Assembly (NCBI GenBank): GCA_963966185.1
Contig: CAWZYM010000158.1
Span: forward strand, 366,001-430,000
DNA: 64,000 bases
Reading direction: 5' to 3'
DNA from: Rhabditoides inermis
Lineage: Eukaryota > Nematoda > Chromadorea > Rhabditida > Rhabditidae
Shown in pieces: positions 1 to 11,495 of the stretch. A program made the translations under genes and the position numbers. Numbering within the stretch: position 1 is the first letter of the stretch; every line of letters begins with the position of its first letter. The notes beneath the pieces were generated by a model that worked only from the letters and a program-made list of their open reading frames with translations, did not search any database and was not told where the DNA came from.

Positions 1-172
1 GAAAGAGAGAAGAGAGAGAGAGAGAGAAAGAGAGAAAGAGAGAATGAGAGAATGAGAGAATGAGAGAATGAGAGAACGAGAGAACGAGGGAAAGAGAGAA
101 CTAGAGAACTAGGGAAAGAGAGAAGGAGGGAAGGAGAGGAGGAGAGGAGGAGAGAACGAGAAAACGAGAAAA
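1..172. repeat. GA-rich low-complexity tract
   Basis: Irregular runs of GAGA, GAGAAC and GGAGA units fill the first 170 bases. There is no coding signal. Similar GA/CT tracts recur throughout the window, often inside introns. Confidence 0.9.
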
Positions 173-274
173 AATATCGTAAAAATTCGAAATGAAATTG
201 ATGAAATAATGAGAGAAAAACGTGTATGAAGATGAGAGAGAAAATTTCTATGAAATTCAACAAAAGGACATATA

Positions 275-762
275 TTATCTTTTAAAAGTACTTCCGTAAA
301 AAGTGTTGTTTGTGTTAACCTGATTCAAGAAAAGCGCATGCATATATTATTAATTTTTGAAAAATCAAATCGTAAACACCTGAACATGAAAACTAACACA
401 AACTTGCTCTTTCAAAACGAAAAATGTTGAATTTAATTCCATGTTTTATTTTTTTGACATTTTTACACCTGTATATTGAGTTAAACATTCAAACAACATC
501 ACGATTAACATATTATTTTATTGATAAACCGTATATATAATAAATATTTCGTGTCCTCAAAAAAAAACACTAAAGAAACAAAACACTCGTATTATTCTGA
601 ATGTTAGGTTTCTATATTCGTTTGAAAGAGCAAGTTTGTGTTAGTTTTCATGTTCAGGTGTTTACGATTTGATTTTTCAAAAATTAATAATATATGCATG
701 CGCTTTTCTTGAATCAGGTTAACACAAACAACACTTTTTACGGAAGTACTTTTAAAAGATAA
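275..762. mobile_element. MITE, long terminal inverted repeats (family A)
   Basis: Bases 275-416 are repeated in inverted orientation at 622-762 with only a few differences. The ends read TTATCTTTTAAAAGTACTTC and its complement. The left end abuts a TA dinucleotide as expected for a Tc1/mariner-type target duplication, while the right flank is TG, so the duplication is mutated or absent. The middle is AT-rich and non-coding. A second member with a perfect TA duplication is at 62490-62818, and a decayed piece lies near 39158-39245. Confidence 0.8.
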
Positions 763-1203
763 TGCAATCATACAAATACAAATGAAGAAGTTTACATCAC
801 AAACATGATGTTGTTGTTTTATATATGTTTCACTTCAACATAGATCCTACATCACATCTAGTACATCATGATGAAATGTAAGTTACATAAATTGATTTAG
901 TTGCACTCTATGGAGACAGAAACGAGCTTCAATCATCAGAAAAGTCATAAGTCATGATTTCTATTCGTCTGTGCGAGAATGTGCGAGCTTTTCAAGTATG
1001 TTACCAATGCCTACATATTTCGTACAACCAATATTATAATGGTGAAAGAAAGTAAGTTGCGTATTGTTGTATAGGAAACATGAACCAGTTCAAAAACAAA
1101 TTAAAACAACTGTTTCCAGTCTTGAATCTCACTAACTCATCGTAAAGCCAAATGATAGTAGTTATATATAAAAAGTTTAAAAGAGTACGTGGTAAAAACT
1201 TAC

Positions 1204-1742
1204 TAGATAGGTAAGACAACGGAAATGAGAGCGTCTAGTGCTAATATAGCCATGCCAGCAGTTGAACACATGGCTGCTACTATGTTAGACCCCTGAAAAA
1301 GTATTTTCAAATATAGTTTTGTTCCAGAAACCACACCTGCTTCAAAAGGCATACAGTTTGAATGTGCAACGTGCCTGCTGCGTAATGATACACCTATAAA
1401 ACATTATATACGTAGAACTTTGAAAAATTAGAGATATCGTTCAAATAAATGCTGTACCTGTTGCAATTCGGATAACAATGCGATACTCTGAACGATTGCG
1501 AGAAATACTAAAATTGTACCTAAAAACAGTTATTTTACGACGCTAAACAATTAAACTAATGTACCATATTTAGTGCGTAATGATCGATGTCGCACATATG
1601 CCCAGAGGATGTTTCCATTTCCAAATAGGCCAAATACATTGAATATCAGGACACAGCTGCTAAGAACCCATGGAACCATGTCGGATGCGATGTCACGCTT
1701 GTTCATTCTATAAGCAAGCAGGCTCTCATTCACACGTATCAT
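1204..1742 (-). CDS. Serpentine receptor-like fragment (TM1 to TM3)
   Basis: Four exons on the minus strand (1742-1565, 1519-1458, 1393-1337, 1292-1204) join in frame. They encode an N-terminal tail, a hydrophobic segment with a Gly-Asn pair (FGLFGNGNILWAYVRHRSL), a second hydrophobic stretch and a third ending in LDALISVVLPIY. This layout fits the first three helices of a nematode chemosensory-type GPCR (srsx-like is my best guess). After the last donor at 1203 I cannot find exons for TM4-TM7 before the MITE at 275-762, so the gene is probably truncated or decayed. Family assignment rests on general pattern only. Confidence 0.45.
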
Positions 1743-4027
1743 GCTCGCGAAGTACGTTACTACAAGCCACGCACACTACGAGACGTCACATTAGTGAAAA
1801 AATAACGAATATGAACAATTATTGCTCTTAGCATATAAGAATCAATGAAACACTGACACATGTTGAACGACAAACACTATAAAAAAGTCAAAGCTCTTCA
1901 ACACTAGGGGACACAGGCTTACACCACAGCCACATTTGGACGCATCCAGACAGCACACGGTGTGATGAAACGACGGATGCTGCGATACTCTTCTACCAAC
2001 AGTTAAGTGACCGGGCATGAGACATTACACGCGACTATTGACTAAAGGCTATGAGGGGAAGGGTGCAGGAGCATTTACAATTCCTGCGCTCGAAAGCTGG
2101 ACTCCAGCTGGAACGAGGAAGCAAATGTGGAATCAAAGATTCAAATAAGAAAATAATGAATATGAGTGATTAGAGTGAATAAAGAATAACTTATTTGATA
2201 GCGGTATACAAGCAGGGCAATTAAATTAACTACACTGGAGTCACTTTTTTTCCGAATAGCATACATGATCATAACATATAAACTCAATTATTCTAAATAG
2301 CCTACAGTGTGAGAGTGGACTATTAGATTAATCTAGTATGAATGACGAGAAAATTTTCGTAGTATAAGGGTTTACGCTGAATGAATATTCAGAATGAAAA
2401 GTTATTCATGCTAGCGACGAGTGAGGAAAGGCATTTAGCGGTGTTTCTTATCGATTATAATCGCTATCAACCAATCATCGTGATTTGTATTCTTTTGTTA
2501 TACACTGTCATCCAGAAACTAACTATGGAGATGAATAGAAAACTCATAGACGATTCGATTCCACTAAACTAGAGTTCTGTAGCTCAACGGAGATCTAAGA
2601 AAAGGCTATACGATCATTTTAGCAGATTGGTCAAAGTCAGCCGAAAAGCTTGACTGACCTCTTCTGTATGCACTTCTGTATCTCTATCTCCAAAAATTCC
2701 AAAAAGTCGTGGTGTAACTGATAGCAAAATATATACATATGGTGATTTAAAAAGCAGATTGGAAAATACTCTTGTGAAGAGTCAGTAGAAAACAAAAAGA
2801 AAACCTCTCCCGCGAAAAAAAATACAATTCAGAGTGATAACTTTTTTGATAGCGTTATCAAATAAGTTGCACATTTCGTTGCATATTTCGCATATTTAAC
2901 GCATATTTAATATTTCGTTTGAACTTTTCTAAGCAGTTCATGTTTGCAACAATTTTAGCATTTTTTTTTAGCAAAGATCATACACGCAATAAAATATTAT
3001 AAACTATCTGGACAAACGAATGTACAATAAAGGAGTTGCTAAGTGTTAGTAGGTGACTCCGCCTACTGTAAGGCAGCGGTGGTCACAAGTATAATAGAGT
3101 TTGAGTAGACAGATAAAAAAAATGTTATGAACCATTAAAATACAATTATGGTTTTCTATATGATTGTAATTGAAATGGTACTTTGTATTTAGTAATAGCG
3201 GTATGTATTTTGTTCGTTGATTCTGGGACGGATCGTGGGTTGAGAAGCAAAGCGTATTTAGTATTTTTTGTCCGGACAATGGTGGGAGGAAACAAATGAT
3301 GAATGAATGGAGAGAGGGAAACGTGAGCCCATCTTTTTTTCTAAGCACTATAACTAATATCTCCCTTTTGAAAAAGAAAAATTTATTTGAGTCCGATTAT
3401 TTTTATAGTGTACCGGTTTAGTACAATGCATATTTCGTTTGAACTCAGCTCAACATTTTCAGTCAGAAATAAGCTTTACAGTACGCAAAACTGTTAGAAA
3501 GCAGCATTTTCATATCACACTCACAGTTTCTGTCCTCACAGCTCTTACCGCACCTATAGCCTGTGCCAGAGAGGTAGATTTCGATATACTTCGCTTGCAG
3601 ATCGAAATACGGTGCCATAACCATCTGCCTCTCTTGTTTTGCACGCTATTGCCGTGATCTGACTCTCCGTCTTCCTCTGATCTACCCCGCTTATTGCGAG
3701 CATGGAACTATAGCTAGCGCTGACAGAACTAAGTTTCCTTTTTTGAAAGTTCTTTTTTTACTTCAAATTTGGAATTCTTCGCGCCAATTCTCCCCAAGTA
3801 TTTGTTTTGTACATGTTACAATGAACGAAGAATTATACGCAAACAAATTTAGTCCCACCGCGCAGACTTTGAAGATTTCACCGTATACAGAAATGTGAAG
3901 ATAAAACTATTTCTTCATTCTTTTCGAAATTAGAGTATTCAGTGTATTTTCTTTTCTGTTGTGTTATGTATGATGTTGTATTAGAAGTTTATTATTTTTT
4001 GTATATTATAGGTAAAAACACATCGCC
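1743..4027. other. Intergenic region, no gene recognised
   Basis: AT-rich sequence with no open frame showing conserved protein features or convincing splice signals. The last part (about 3980-4027) is the 5' region of the ribosomal protein gene: an AT-rich stretch ends in TATTATAG just before its leader, a plausible trans-splice acceptor. Confidence 0.6.
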
Positions 4028-4613
4028 ATGGCTCCCCCCGCTGCCACCCCCGCCCCCACCAAGAAGCAGTCGGTGAGTGAAAGTTATCTCTGGAGTTAGT
4101 CTGAGAAGACTGAGATGGATGTGATATCCGGAGTCTGAGGCTAATTACGAAGGGGATGAACTTTCCTTGGTGATCTGTCCTGACTTCCGGTATCACGGTG
4201 GTGAGTAATAAGTACAGGGTTTTGTAACAATTATTTGTGTTTCAGAAGAAGTCTGGAGAGAACATCAACTCCAAGCTGGCTATGGTCATTAAGTCCGGAA
4301 AGTACTGCCTCGGATACAAGGAGTCTCTGAAGACCCTCCGCAACGGAAAGTCCAAGCTCATCATCATCGCTAGCAACCTGCCCCTTCTCCGGTGAGTTCA
4401 TTACAAATCATGTTTGAAAATAATTGTGATTTTTGCAGCAAGTCTGAGATCGAGTACTACGCTATGCTGTCCAAGACCGGAGTCCACCACTACAACGGAA
4501 ACAACATCGAGCTTGGAACCGCCTGCGGAAAGCTCTTCCGTGTGTGCACTCTCTCCATCACCGACCCCGGAGATTCTGACATCATCCGCGCCATGCCCTC
4601 CGAGACTGCTTAA
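4028..4613 (+). CDS. rpl-30: 60S ribosomal protein L30 (eL30)
   Basis: Component of the cytosolic large ribosomal subunit. Three exons (4028-4072, 4246-4391, 4439-4613) give 121 residues, close to the family length with a slightly longer N-terminal tail rich in Pro and Ala. Recognisable eL30 segments are the Lys-rich start, [19 protein letters not shown], the [18 protein letters not shown] core and the [11 protein letters not shown] segment that contributes to RNA binding. The start ATG lies 15 bases after a TATTATAG acceptor. The codon choice is strongly biased (C-ending codons), as expected for a ribosomal protein gene. It is the first gene of a closely spaced + strand series. Confidence 0.96.
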
Positions 4614-4753
4614 ATTGGCGATTTGTTATTGTTGATTTATAAATGTTACATTTAACAGCTGGTTATGATTTGTTGTTCGATCTTGTTAAAAGGCTTTCCA
4701 TGAAATACTTCAAAATTATTTTCGTGCAGTATTTATGCTGGAATTTTGAAGAA
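4614..4753 (+). promoter_or_regulatory. Short intercistronic region with trans-splice-like acceptor
   Basis: Only 140 bases separate the L30 stop codon from the kinase start. The gap contains ATTATTTTCGTGCAG, a good 3' splice site ending at 4729, 24 bases before the downstream ATG. This is the arrangement expected when a downstream operon gene receives a spliced leader. I infer co-transcription; the sequence does not prove it. Confidence 0.5.
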
Positions 4754-5780
4754 ATGGAGAGACCTCCGGTCATCATTGGCGTTGGAGGAGGCACTGCTTC
4801 AGGAAAGGTATATTTGGATTAGACGTGGTTATGTATGCACATTTTTTCATTCTTCTAGTCGTTGGTGTGCGAGAAGATAGTGGAGCGCCTCGGCCACCTC
4901 TCGGGCAATAAACAAGTTATTGCAATTCCCCTGGAGAGTTTCTACAAGGAGCTCAATGCTGAAGAGCAAGCGAGGGCAACTGTCGGACAATACAACTTCG
5001 ATCACCCCCGTAGGTGTTTTTTTTATTATTATTGTAAAAGAAATGTTATAGTGTTAGTCGGGTAACATCTACAGAATTACATTTATGTTGCGGGGGCGAT
5101 TTCGAGGTTGTATCTAACATTTTGCAGAGGCGTTCGAGTTTGACGCTCTTGTGAGTGCTTTGGAGACACTGCAACGCGGTGAGCCGGTCACTGTTCCTCA
5201 CTACGACTTCCGTCTTAACCGCAGGTGTGTTTTATTTGCTCTATTTTTCCTCAACATTGTTTTAGGAATGGTTTCAACACTATCCAGCCTGCTGAGGTCA
5301 TTATCGTTGAGGGTATTCTTGTGTTCTACGAGGAGAAGCTGCGTAAAATGTTCAACATGAAGGTTTTTGTCGATGCTGATGCTGACATACGTTTGGCTCG
5401 CCGAGGTTTGATGAAATATTTACTATTACAATAACGACTGTTTTCAGTGAAGCGTGATACGAAGGAGCGCAATCGTGCCCTTGAGCCCGTTCTGCAGCAG
5501 TACATCAAGCTGGTGAAGCCGGCGTTCGAAGACTTCTGCCTTCCGACAAAGAAGTACGCTGATCTCATCATTCCTCGTGGCGGCGAAAACGATGTTGCGA
5601 TAGATCTTCTTGTTCAGCATGTTCAGGTTCGTATGATGATCATCAATCATCACAGGTTAGCATTGTCGTCATTCATTATAGGAGTTTCTTCGCACTCCTC
5701 GTGGCAGTCCTGAGCTTCACGCGAACGGTGATGGAGATCACAGCACTCGCCGTGTCCGTGCTCAGCCCCGCCCTCACTAA
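4754..5780 (+). CDS. Uridine-cytidine kinase
   Basis: Phosphorylates uridine and cytidine to UMP and CMP with ATP in the pyrimidine salvage pathway; cytosolic. Six exons (4754-4807, 4859-5009, 5128-5224, 5266-5405, 5448-5626, 5682-5780) join in frame to give 239 residues. The P-loop [11 protein letters not shown] lies at residues 9-19. The substrate-binding part contains FYKEL, NFDHPQAFEFD and VPHYDF, followed by the [11 protein letters not shown] strand and the Asp/Arg-rich lid [13 protein letters not shown], which is the order in the UCK family. The residue after P-loop Gly is Thr-Ala-Ser, also usual. The C-terminal tail after EFLRTP is short and variable. Confidence 0.94.
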
Positions 5781-6133
5781 ATCAAGCTGACAATATTCCC
5801 TTATCAAGTCCACTTGAGCTATGGTTTCTAAATTTCGTCATCGGTTACGGCCATACTCCTTGTCCCATCTCACTTTGCAATGTTTTTTTATGAGGTTCTT
5901 TACGATTTTATGGGTGATTTTCTTTCATGTTGTTTATGAGATTTATACGTTTATATCTTGGCGCTATTGTTGAAGTATGTATGATGTAGCTATACTATTC
6001 ACGATATTGACGAATGAAGATTTGCATTTTGTATGTGTTCATTTTGTTTCAATTTTATTCAGTTTCGTTCTGCAACAGTGTATCTGACGTGTAAGTTATA
6101 GCTCGCTAGATTTCATTACAAATCAATCATCAG

Positions 6134-6771
6134 ATGGAATTTGATCGCTCTGAAGATTGCAAACAACGGACATGTATCAGTGTGAATGATCTTATGAAGA
6201 AGGGTCAGGAACTTGCCGCGAAGCATAGGGAAGGGGACGCGTCGAAGGTAGATGGTCAGTGTTGATTTACTTTTCAATTTTTTTTCTCGATTGTCGTTTT
6301 TCAGGTTCGAAGTCTGTAGTGGGTGCGGCTCCGGCGAAAGATTGTCCAGTGGACAAGGACGAGTTAGGGCGGAGCACATGGAACCTCCTTCACTCGGTCA
6401 GCGTTTACTATCCCGAGAAGCCGAGCGACGCAGAGAAGGCAGCCGCGCAGCAGCTGCTCGAAGGAGTCGCCAAGGTAGAGTGCATATGATCTAGTCGATC
6501 GGAAATGTGTTTCTTTGAAGACGTATCCGTGCGAGTATTGTGCGAAAGACCTGCGCAAGGACCTGGTGGAGATCCCACCCAAGCTCGGCAGCCGCAACGA
6601 GTTTGCACAGTGGATGTGCGACCTGCACAATCGAGTGAGCTTCTCTTGACTCGTTGTCTCTTTCATCGACCTGTTCAGGTGAACGAGAAGACAGGGAAGC
6701 CAGTGTTCGACTGTTCGAAGGTGTTCGAGCGATGGAGGGACGGTTGGAAGGATGGGCGTTGCGACTTGTGA
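6134..6771 (+). CDS. ERV1/ALR (GFER) FAD-linked sulfhydryl oxidase
   Basis: Flavin-dependent thiol oxidase that supports oxidative protein import into the mitochondrial intermembrane space, passing electrons to cytochrome c or oxygen. Four exons (6134-6254, 6305-6474, 6521-6634, 6679-6771) encode 165 residues. The active-site CxxC is PCEYC (Cys101, Cys104). The FAD-binding helices include STWNLLHSVSVYYPEKPS and the HNRVNEKTGKP segment, and the structural disulfide region FDCSKVFERWRDGW follows. The N-terminus carries another Cys pair, CKQRTC, in the position of the shuttle disulfide. The ATG directly follows an ATCATCAG acceptor, suggesting trans-splicing. It lies 353 bases after the uridine kinase and 273 bases before the HRI-like kinase. 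Confidence 0.93.
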
Positions 6772-7044
6772 GAGTTAGTTGTTAGTAGGAAGAAATGAGA
6801 GTGAAGAGTAAACTCATTAATGTAATTGTATTGGTTTGCCGCACTGCCTTGCTTAAAATCGTTGTTTGTTGTTGTGATCGATAGAAGTTAGTAGTGAGTA
6901 GTTGTGTTATAGGATGTATAAATGTTTCGATTTTGAGTTGTGAAATTATTTTAAATTGCATTGAAGTGTTTGGAGCGCTCCCAATATCTGGATTGATTGT
7001 ATATCTCGTTGATCATGTTTTTTTTTGTTGTGTGTAGACGTACC

Positions 7045-8690
7045 ATGTCTCCATCCCCGTCGTCTAGCTCGGCGGCGAAGGAGCGATGGAACGAGTCGGC
7101 AGACGCCTACCTTGCTGCCCCGCCTATGCGCAGGAAACTGAGGAGTGCGTGATGTGCTATTCATTCCATCTATTGTACTGTGTGCTTTCAGCCAAGTCGT
7201 CCGGCGCCCTTGTCCCGTCCATAATACACGACCATCGCAGCAAGAAGCAAGCGAGAAGTGGTAGTGGAGGGAGTGATCAGCAGGAGAAGGTTCGCTGCAC
7301 CGTCTTTGTTTGTGTACGGATGGTGTTGTAGGTGACGAAGGCGCTGTTCGCGTCGTTCCTGGACATGCTGTGCGATCAGGTGCCGGATGAGGAGAGAAGG
7401 GCCACTGTCAGGACAGGTGAGAGATTGGTATTGTGATCGTGAACATGTGTTGATTTCAGAGTTGTGCTCTCACCTGGTCGAGCTGCGTCTCGTTCCGGCG
7501 CAGCTGTTTGCCGACGAACTCAGTCCTCTGCGACGTTCCTTTTCGCAGCTCATCCAACAAGCTATTGCACAAGTGAGTTTGATAGAAGGGAGTTTTAGTG
7601 GTTTGAATGTGTTGAGGTGTTCATCAGCAATGGAGTAGGCGGTCTGGCCGGGCAGGCGGCGAGTAACGTGGCTGCAGCTGCCGCAGCGGCTGCGGGAGCA
7701 GCAGGCGCGCCACCCAATTTGGAGCGACCGTGCGTTGCTGGTGCACTCGCATCTCACTCGCAATTCTCGTTGTAGTCTGTCTCTGCAGTCGTTTGGCTGG
7801 GCGGGCGGCGCCTCGCAGCCCAGTCGCTTCCACGCCGACTTTGACGTTCTGGAAGAAATCGGCAGGGGAGGATTCGGAGTCGTCTATAAGGTATGCTTTC
7901 GTTTGTTGTACACACTCTCATTTCTCTCTAGAGAGTGCACAGTGCGTGGTGTACCGTTTAAGTGTATATTGTGTGACCATTGTGATTGGTGTTTCAGGCC
8001 AAGTCGCGCGTCGACGGTTGCATGTACGCGGTGAAGATGATTCGGTTCAAGCGCAACGTGCCCTCACTCTCGTTTAGGGTATGATTTTGTTTATAATATG
8101 GTTATTTCGGATGTTACCGATCATCAGAATCGATTATTTATATTTTAGTAGATCGGAGTGCATGACTCATAGTAATATCGCAATATCACTATCTGAAGAC
8201 CTTATCACGTCTAAAATCAGGAATTTGCCGAACAGTTTGTGTTTAGGTTCTGTCGGAAGTGAGTGTGCTGGCGTCTCTGACACACCCGAATGTGGTGCGA
8301 TACCACTGTGGCTGGGTGGAGTTGGAAGCGGGCAGCCCTGTGATGCTGTCTCCCAGTGGAGAGGGAGGCAGTCCACTCAGCATCATTGAACTGTTCGATG
8401 ACGAGGACGAGGGAGAGACGGGAAGGGAGAGCGGTTCGACGAGTGGAGTGGATGGAACAGAGGAGACGGGGGAGACTGACGAGGAGGAGACGAGCGAGGA
8501 GGAGGCGTGCACGAGTACGGAAGTGAGGTGAGTAGTCGTTGCGATCTTTTCATGGCTACAGCGGCACGGGCGCACCGTGTGTAGTTTTCTGTGTGAAATG
8601 CTAGTTAGGAATGTTTAGTCTGATGTCGGCATCTGCTCTGGGCGTGACTGTGAAGAAAACTCCGCGACCGGGCGGAAAGTTTTGGGTGAG

Positions 8691-8722
<32 letters not shown>

Positions 8723-10195
8723 AATATGCATTTCTATTTGCTCCGTTGCAGGGCAGCAGTTCTGCGGCGTCGACTACTGCAGCTAGCGAGAGCGGAGAAG
8801 TGGAGCAGCGAGTGGAGGAGAGGGGGGAGGCTGGGAAGAGCCGGGCGCGTGCGGGCGGGTCGCCGTCGAGTGGGGGCGACAGGGTGTCCTCTGACAGGGG
8901 TCAGGTGGTGGCCCGTCGTCGCCGTCTGCGCAGCGAGAGCGGCTGCTCGATCCGCCCCGTCATCTTCATCCAGATGGAGCTATGCACCATGACACTCGAA
9001 CAGTACCTCTCGCAGAGGAACGCCGAGTTGAAGAAACTGGGTGAGTGGCGAGTTAATTTTTTTAAAAATGAATAGTTGAATTGTTGGTTGCAGACACTCG
9101 TCACTCGTTCGTGGACGGTTCTCTGAACAGGAGTGTGATGGAGCAGCTGATATCTGCCCTTGCCCATCTGCACGCGAGGGGAGTCGTGCACAGGGATGTC
9201 AAGGTGGGCGCTGCGGGGTTGCATTTGGGTGATTTACATTATTCGTGTCAGTCAGATAGTATAACGAATAGTTGAATCGTATACGTCTTCTTGACGTTTC
9301 GTGTTTAGCCATCGAACGTGTTCCTCCGTTGGCGGAAGGATGGAGTGCGCGCGATGCTCGGAGACTTTGGACTGGCATGTGTGGTGGAGACGGAGCAGCG
9401 GGAGAAGGAGCAGGAGGGCAGGGTGGGTGGGAAGAAGTTGCAAAGATACGAATGTGGAATTCATAGATTTCATAGAATTCATAGACTACTCAACGGGTCA
9501 AATTGTGGTTGCCAGATGTTTAAAGTGAGTGTTGCAGGGCGACGCTACGCCGTCTCGTGTGGTGGCGGTCCGCGGTCGGCGGCTCTCCCGCGGAGTCGGC
9601 ACTGCCACTTACGCAGCACCCGAACAGCTACACTCGTCACACTATGGACCCGCGGTACGTACACATATTACCGAGTTATGTATCGGTAATATTAGTTGTA
9701 TTTGTTGTTCAAACTCATATATTTCAATGTCGTTTTGTTGAGGTGGACATCTTTTCATGCGGCGTGGTTCTGCTGGAGGTGTACAGTGTGTGGGGTACGG
9801 GGATGGAGAGAGGCCGCGCCATCGACGCCCTCCGAACACATCGGATGGTGGACGACATGGTGGCCAAGCAGTGGCCCACTGTGGTGAGTCGTGGCATGTG
9901 TGTGATGTCTAGCGTGTGCCTCGCAGGCTCGCCTCGTGTTGGAGATGACCGATCCGTGTCCCACGAACCGCCCCGCCGCCCCGCAGCTACTCAAGAGGAA
10001 TGTGCAGAGCGAGAGCAGTAACGGTAGGTCGTTGCTACTACCAGATGACTATACTTTTATTGGATTGGCGATGCTGATTTCAACGCGCTTGTTTCAGTGA
10101 CGGCGCTGCGTGAGATTGTTGCGAATCAGAACCGCGAGATTGCCCTGCTTCGGGAGGCTCTCATGCAGATGAAGAGGGAGAAGGAGAGTGAGTAA
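7045..10195 (+). CDS. EIF2AK1: HRI-type eIF2-alpha kinase
   Basis: Ser/Thr kinase expected to phosphorylate eIF2-alpha and lower translation under stress. Sixteen exons join in frame to 672 residues (7045-7144, 7192-7289, 7332-7416, 7460-7572, 7617-7729, 7776-7890, 7998-8078, 8247-8527, 8619-8685, 8752-9040, 9094-9203, 9309-9422, 9538-9654, 9743-9883, 9927-10023, 10098-10195). Kinase landmarks: GRGGFGVVYK 199-208, Lys221, HRDVKPSN 480-487, DFG 503-505, and TATYAAPEQL. A long acidic, Ser-rich insert separates the N-lobe strands from FIQMELC, typical of eIF2-alpha kinases. Residues 67-132 (LFASFLDMLC ... DELSPLR) resemble the N-terminal HRI domain, and a C-terminal coiled coil resembles that of HRI rather than PERK or GCN2. 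Haem-ligand positions known in human HRI are not conserved here: the His-His pair aligns to Ser121-Phe122 and the Cys-Pro to Trp605-Pro606. The start follows a TGTGTAG acceptor. The exon 4/5 junction has an alternative acceptor nearby. Confidence 0.88.
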
Positions 10196-10467
10196 GGAGA
10201 ATGTGCTCTCGATATATAGACATAATCGCTACTTGTATAGATATCGTCTAGGTGGTTTTGTTGTGCCTTGCGTGAAGAGAGCTTTTGTTCAGTGATGTTT
10301 GTTGTACATTCGGGTGTTCTAGTCAGAGAAGGTTTGTCAAATAAACAATATAGATTGTGTCGTTTGATGTTTTTGCATGTGTGTGCTGTGATGCGTTGCG
10401 TGACGCTGGGATATCTTATGTTTGTGTGATCACCTATAGATCCTGATGGTGTTATGTGTTTGTGTAG
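10196..10467 (+). promoter_or_regulatory. Intercistronic region with poly(A) signal and acceptor
   Basis: An AATAAA signal occurs at 10340-10345, about 125 bases before the next start codon, and the next ATG sits immediately after TTTGTGTAG. Poly(A) signal, a roughly 100-base T/G-rich spacer and a splice acceptor is the nematode operon arrangement, so the kinase and the next gene may be co-transcribed. Confidence 0.5.
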
Positions 10468-11472
10468 ATGGATATGGTGCAGGACGATGAGGACTGGTCG
10501 GGGGACGAGTGGTTGGATGAGGTGGGTGGAAGAAGGGGGAGAGGAGAAAGGAGGAGAGGGTGAGGGTGGAGAGAGGGTGTGAGTGTGAGTGAGTGCCGCG
10601 TGTGTTGTAGGACGAGGCTCTGGAGCTGGCCCGCTGGCGCGACGAGAACGCCAACATGTTGCACGCAGAGGTCGAGGAGCAGAGTGACATCGATATTGTG
10701 CGTATTTTCTCAAAATGCGTTGTGTAGTTGGTGTATCTTGCAATTTGTGCGTGCAAATAGGGATGCGTGATGATTGTTGTTGCAGGAGAGGTGGAATCAC
10801 GGAGACGTGGCGGCGGCTGAGCCGGAGGAGATCGCCCCAGTGGCAGAGCGCGCGCCGTTCGCATTCAACCCGCCCCCGCAGCCGGAGCCCCAGCTGCCAC
10901 CGCAGGCACAGCAGCCGAATGAGGCAGGCGAAGGAGCAGCGCCGGCAGAGGAACCCGTGCTGTTCGGAAGAATCCATCCCAAGGACAGACACAAGTGGTG
11001 GGTGGAAGAGGGTGGGGGAGAGGGGGAGAGGATCATTGCAGGTACATGCAGGGCTTCGGCGCCAACTACACGATCCTGGAGGGCAAGGAGGTGCCGAAGG
11101 AAAGCCACGGGGCCAACAGGGCCACTGCCGCCGTCGACACGATCGACAACATTGGATACGTGGAGCGGCTGGTGGGTGTGGAGGAAGGGGAGAAGGGGCA
11201 CCAGATGGCTTTTTCAGTACGGCGCTCCGATCGAGCTGAGCTTCTCGCGCCGCCGCTGCGAGCGTGTCTACCAGTACGGGGCTCACTTCCACGCGCCCGA
11301 GAACGCCGCCGGCAGGGGAGAGACTGCTGCGAGGGTGGGTGACACGGAAAGAGACACTCTTCAGACCAGTATTTATCGAGAGAAGGGGTTTAGACGTCCG
11401 CCTTTGATTCGGTGTCGTTATCCGGCGCTTCTTTGGTTGAGGCGACGTGGTCGAATCTGTATGGGTGGATGA
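10468..11472 (+). CDS. Unrecognised acidic protein
   Basis: Five exons (10468-10521, 10611-10697, 10786-10997, 11042-11171, 11218-11472) join in frame to 245 residues. I do not recognise the family. The N-terminal third is acidic (DDEDWSGDEWLDEDEALELA), the middle has a Pro/Gln/Ala-rich stretch, and the best-looking globular part runs from IHPKDRHKWYMQGFG through NIGYVERLYGAPIELSFSRR. The C-terminal tail after GETAAR is basic and looks less protein-like, so the last exon may really be spliced at 11336 onward. No signal peptide or membrane segment is evident. It is the last gene of the + series and converges on the SLC22 transporter, whose stop is only 24 bases away. Confidence 0.7.
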
Positions 11473-11495
11473 TGAGCGGAAGATAGTGGGAATAC

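Noticed and set aside
7045..10195. Assignment of the kinase as PERK
   Set aside because: There is no signal peptide, lumenal domain or transmembrane helix, and the N-terminal segment and C-terminal coiled coil fit HRI.
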